This document shows, piece by piece, positions 61,817 through 64,000 of a DNA stretch of 64,000 bases. Below the pieces are notes generated by a model. That model had not been told where the DNA came from. It ran no database searches and worked only from the letters and a program-made list of their open reading frames with translations. Positions within the stretch are counted from its first letter, which is position 1. Every line of letters starts with the position of its first letter. The DNA lies in the NCBI RefSeq assembly GCF_005145045.1, contig NZ_CP039691.1, positions 2,120,001-2,184,000 of the forward strand, read 5' to 3'. This stretch comes from Agrobacterium larrymoorei. GTDB taxonomy: Bacteria > Pseudomonadota > Alphaproteobacteria > Rhizobiales > Rhizobiaceae. Made by a program: the position numbers and the translations under genes.

Positions 61817-62845
61817 ATGCTCGAAAATATCCTCTCCCCTACTTCCACCTCATATACGTCCACCGGAAGCAGCTCCGGTTCGTCGGCAAGCCAGACCTCG
61901 TCCAGTCAGGGCTCCACGGGCCAGTCGTCGGGCACTTCGTCTACGACCACCCAGAGCTCGGAGACGCAAGGCGGCTCAACCGCATCGTCCTCGTCCAATG
62001 CCTCGCAGACAAGTGCCGGAACGACGCCTGCCTCGTCCACGGACACCACGGATAGTCAGGACACGGACGACGGTACCTATACTTCTTCCACCGGAACGAA
62101 TGCTTCGAACAATTCCGGGGAGGCAACTGCGGCTCCAGCTGAGCAGACCTCCCCTACAGAACCTGCATCCGCCACCAATGTTCAGGGTGAAGAGACATCG
62201 TCTTCATCTCCCCATGCGGAAACAGAAGCTGCTTCGGGACAGGACAAGTCAGGTGAAACGGCACCGGCTGCCGCCGATAACCATGTGACCGAACCGGAAC
62301 ATCAGACCACAGAGCCCCCGGCAATAGGAAGTGCTACTAACGATGCCGCGCCCTCTCAGGAGCCGAGCGCCACGAAGATTGAGCACAATCAAGAGAGCGG
62401 ACCGGCGCCCAGCGAAACCAAGCATCAGGATCAGACGCCTGCCGCCTCGACAGCAGCGAACAACGCCGATGCCGAAGAAGCACCGGCAACGTCCGCAGGC
62501 TCCAATGAGACTTCGCCTTCAAAGACTGTAGAAACGCAAGAGGAAGTGTCCTCCCCGCCGGTCGCTCAACCCGTATCGGATACGGCGGCAACTACGACAA
62601 CCAAGACGAAGGCATCCGACAGAATTCAGCTGCAAATCGCCCCGCACACCGGCGGTAACGCCGATATCGAGCAGGAAGAGGCTGAACAGCAAAATCTTGC
62701 TTTGCGCGCGCACCAGAACCGACTGGTGGCCGGACTTCTCGACTCCATCATCAAGGGCACCAGTACTGAAAACTCCACGCTTTTCGGTACGGACGAGTCG
62801 GAGGAAAATGTCAGCCTCATCGAGAAGTATTACGCGGAAGCGTAA
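61817..62845 (+). CDS. Ser/Thr/Ala/Glu-rich disordered protein
   Basis: A protein of 342 residues from ATG 61817 (388 if ATG 61679 is used). About residues 10-95 are almost only S, T, G and Q, followed by a long A, E, T, P, S-rich part with no predicted fold. Only the last 65 residues (RIQLQIAPHTGGNADIEQEE, HQNRLVAGLLDSIIKGTSTE, and ENVSLIEKYYAEA) could be helical. There is no signal peptide or membrane segment. I do not know the family. The start is unsure since no good ribosome site is visible; 61817 is preferred because the part before is unlike the rest and contains a hairpin. Confidence 0.6.
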   Translation: MLENILSPTSTSYTSTGSSSGSSASQTSSSQGSTGQSSGTSSTTTQSSETQGGSTASSSSNASQTSAGTTPASSTDTTDSQDTDDGTYTSSTGTNASNNSGEATAAPAEQTSPTEPASATNVQGEETSSSSPHAETEAASGQDKSGETAPAAADNHVTEPEHQTTEPPAIGSATNDAAPSQEPSATKIEHNQESGPAPSETKHQDQTPAASTAANNADAEEAPATSAGSNETSPSKTVETQEEVSSPPVAQPVSDTAATTTTKTKASDRIQLQIAPHTGGNADIEQEEAEQQNLALRAHQNRLVAGLLDSIIKGTSTENSTLFGTDESEENVSLIEKYYAEA

Positions 62846-62853
62846 TGCGGGTC

Positions 62854-62922
62854 TGGGGCGTTCCCTTGGTAAGTGAAAACATTCTGCGGGAGAAGGTTTT
62901 CATTTAACAACGGAACGCTCTG
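62854..62922. repeat. Long decayed AGAGCGTTCC palindrome
   Basis: Left arm GGGGCGTTCCCTTGGTAAG plus TGAAAACATTCT pairs with right arm AGAAGGTTTTCA plus TTTAACAACGGAACGCTCT with few mismatches. It belongs to the same family as 18737-18787 and follows the Ser/Thr-rich gene. Confidence 0.65.
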
Positions 62923-62987
62923 GGCTATCGTCGGTATCCGTACCGCATCTCGAACACGGTACGGGTAACGCCGGGAGATTGCCGCTC

Positions 62988-63191
62988 ATGCATATTCTTC
63001 GCATCATCCTGACCATTCTCGGCGTGCTCATCACGCTGATCGGCCTTATCTGGGTTGGGCAGGGCACGGGTTATTTCCCCTACCCCGCCTCTAGTTTCAT
63101 GATCAATCAGAGCCCATGGATATTGCGCGGTGCGCTGATGGCGTTAGGCGGCTTGGTTCTGATTTTCGTGGCAAGGCGCATTCTGCGCTGA
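62988..63191 (+). CDS. Small two-TM membrane protein (67 aa)
   Basis: A 67-residue protein starting MHILRIILTILGVLITLIGL, with two hydrophobic segments (about 4-22 and 44-62) joined by a polar loop (GQGTGYFPYPASSFMINQS) and a basic end (ARRILR). The ribosome site is GGGAGATT. Similar short proteins are common in Rhizobiaceae, with unknown role. Its stop lies 3 bp from that of the beta-lactamase gene on the other strand. Confidence 0.65.
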   Translation: MHILRIILTILGVLITLIGLIWVGQGTGYFPYPASSFMINQSPWILRGALMALGGLVLIFVARRILR

Positions 63192-63194
63192 AGG

Positions 63195-64000
63195 TCACTT
63201 TACCAGCTTCGGCAGGTCGGCGATCAGCGAGTCGCGGGTGAAGAAACTGATCGGCTCTTCGCTCTTCCAATCCTGAATGTTCAGCCGCGCGAATACCACC
63301 TTGCGCCCATCCTTCTGCGCCCAGCCAACGAACCAGCCGAGCCAGCTGTCGCCGTCGAATTTCCCGGCTTTCGTGCGCATGCGGCCCGAACCGGTCTTGC
63401 CATGCACCTGCCAGCCATCGGCGGCGGAAAATTGCGGGATGACGGCTTCCGTCTTGGCGAAAGCCTCGCTGGAGACAGGGAGCTTGCGGTTGACGAAACG
63501 GCGCACGAAATCCGCTTGGCCGTCACCGGAAATCTTCAGCGAAGACATGAGCCAGGCTTCCGTCAGCCCATCCGTCTGGCCTTTCACGCCGCGCACATCC
63601 GCATTGCCGTATTCGAAGCGGCGGGCGTAGTCGGCAAACTTTTCCTTGCCCAAACGGCGGGTAATTTCCTGCGAGTACCAGACGATGGAGTCCTTCTCCC
63701 AGATGGTCGGGTCCGTGGTTTCCTGCTCGCGCTTGGGGCGTTTCCATTCCGCCCTGTACTCCCAGCGCGGCGTCGTTGCGTCCTTCAGAATACCGGCGTC
63801 GTAACCCATCACAGCCAAAGGAAATTTGAAGGTGGATTGCGGCGCAAAGCCTTTGTCGCAAGTGCCTTCACGGTGCAGGGCCTTGCCGCTTTCCGCATCC
63901 AAAATGACCGTGCAATGAACCTTCTGGCCAGCAATTGCCTGCGCTGAGGGAAGCCACATGGCTGCGGCGGAAAGGCAAAGAGCCGATATCAGTCTCTTCG
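63195..64000 (-). CDS. Class D (OXA-type) beta-lactamase, 5' end outside window
   Basis: A serine beta-lactamase. The active-site motifs are complete: STFK (nucleophile serine and carboxylated lysine), SIV (the SxV motif) in KDSIVWYSQE, YGN in RFEYGNADVRG, and KTGSG in WQVHGKTGSGRMR. The conserved tryptophan is in TEAWLMSSLKIS. The frame stays open to the window edge and adds KRLISALCLSAAAMW ahead of LPSAQAIAGQ, so it has a signal peptide whose first one or two residues lie outside. It acts on penicillins or other beta-lactams in the periplasm. It is next to no resistance cassette or mobile gene. Confidence 0.93.
   Translation of the reverse strand, partial: KRLISALCLSAAAMWLPSAQAIAGQKVHCTVILDAESGKALHREGTCDKGFAPQSTFKFPLAVMGYDAGILKDATTPRWEYRAEWKRPKREQETTDPTIWEKDSIVWYSQEITRRLGKEKFADYARRFEYGNADVRGVKGQTDGLTEAWLMSSLKISGDGQADFVRRFVNRKLPVSSEAFAKTEAVIPQFSAADGWQVHGKTGSGRMRTKAGKFDGDSWLGWFVGWAQKDGRKVVFARLNIQDWKSEEPISFFTRDSLIADLPKLVK

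Overview
The window reads as chromosomal DNA of a member of the Rhizobiaceae, most likely the Agrobacterium/Rhizobium group. Support comes from gene order (recO, era-rnc-lepB, acpS, rsh, rpoZ, smpB, dapA), RopA-type alphaproteobacterial porins, a globin-coupled chemoreceptor, an EcfG-type promoter, RIME-like intergenic palindromes and GC-rich codon use. No prophage, integrase, full insertion sequence, CRISPR array, rRNA or plasmid replication gene was seen.

Layout. 0-3 kb: end of a MOSC protein, a secreted lipocalin-like protein, a short non-autonomous transposable element (MITE-like) and an MFS permease. 3-13 kb: housekeeping genes, mostly on the minus strand (recO, a single-domain response regulator, a Crp/Fnr regulator, lepB-rnc-era, DUF2062-acpS, rsh, rpoZ), then a NYN nuclease-like protein. 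13-18 kb: signalling genes (soluble globin-coupled chemoreceptor, a strongly folded non-coding region before a small membrane protein, a GGDEF-EAL protein paired with a periplasmic molybdopterin-fold protein). 18-25 kb: smpB, dapA, a soluble lytic transglycosylase and two tandem porins. 25-33 kb: tRNA-Ser(GCU), a general-stress-type gene, an HpaI-like aldolase, a ferredoxin-reductase-like flavoprotein, a PilZ-like protein, an aminotransferase and small orphan genes. 33-40 kb: a PhoX phosphatase with a possible Pho box, a second inverted copy of the MITE, a RIME-like repeat, a secreted esterase and a DKNYY-repeat protein. 40-56 kb: AMP nucleosidase, three toxin-antitoxin loci (vapBC, higBA-like, mqsRA) spread between metabolic, lipid and transport genes, mgtE and uppP. 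56-64 kb: pentapeptide-repeat protein, ETF-ubiquinone oxidoreductase, GlcD-like oxidase, an SDR without the usual catalytic residues, a Ser/Thr-rich disordered protein and the main part of a class D beta-lactamase.

The most notable features are: (1) two roughly 305 bp MITE copies with 23 bp terminal inverted repeats, in opposite orientation about 34 kb apart, each inserted in a common intergenic palindrome; (2) a 250 nt multi-hairpin RNA candidate at 14.73-14.98 kb with mutually exclusive pairings; (3) three toxin-antitoxin loci within 15 kb, each with a clear palindromic operator, including a 36 bp perfect palindrome that runs into the first base of the higB-like start codon, and an mqsRA pair with the AACCT-N3-AGGTT operator. 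All function calls were made by reading the sequence; no database search was run.
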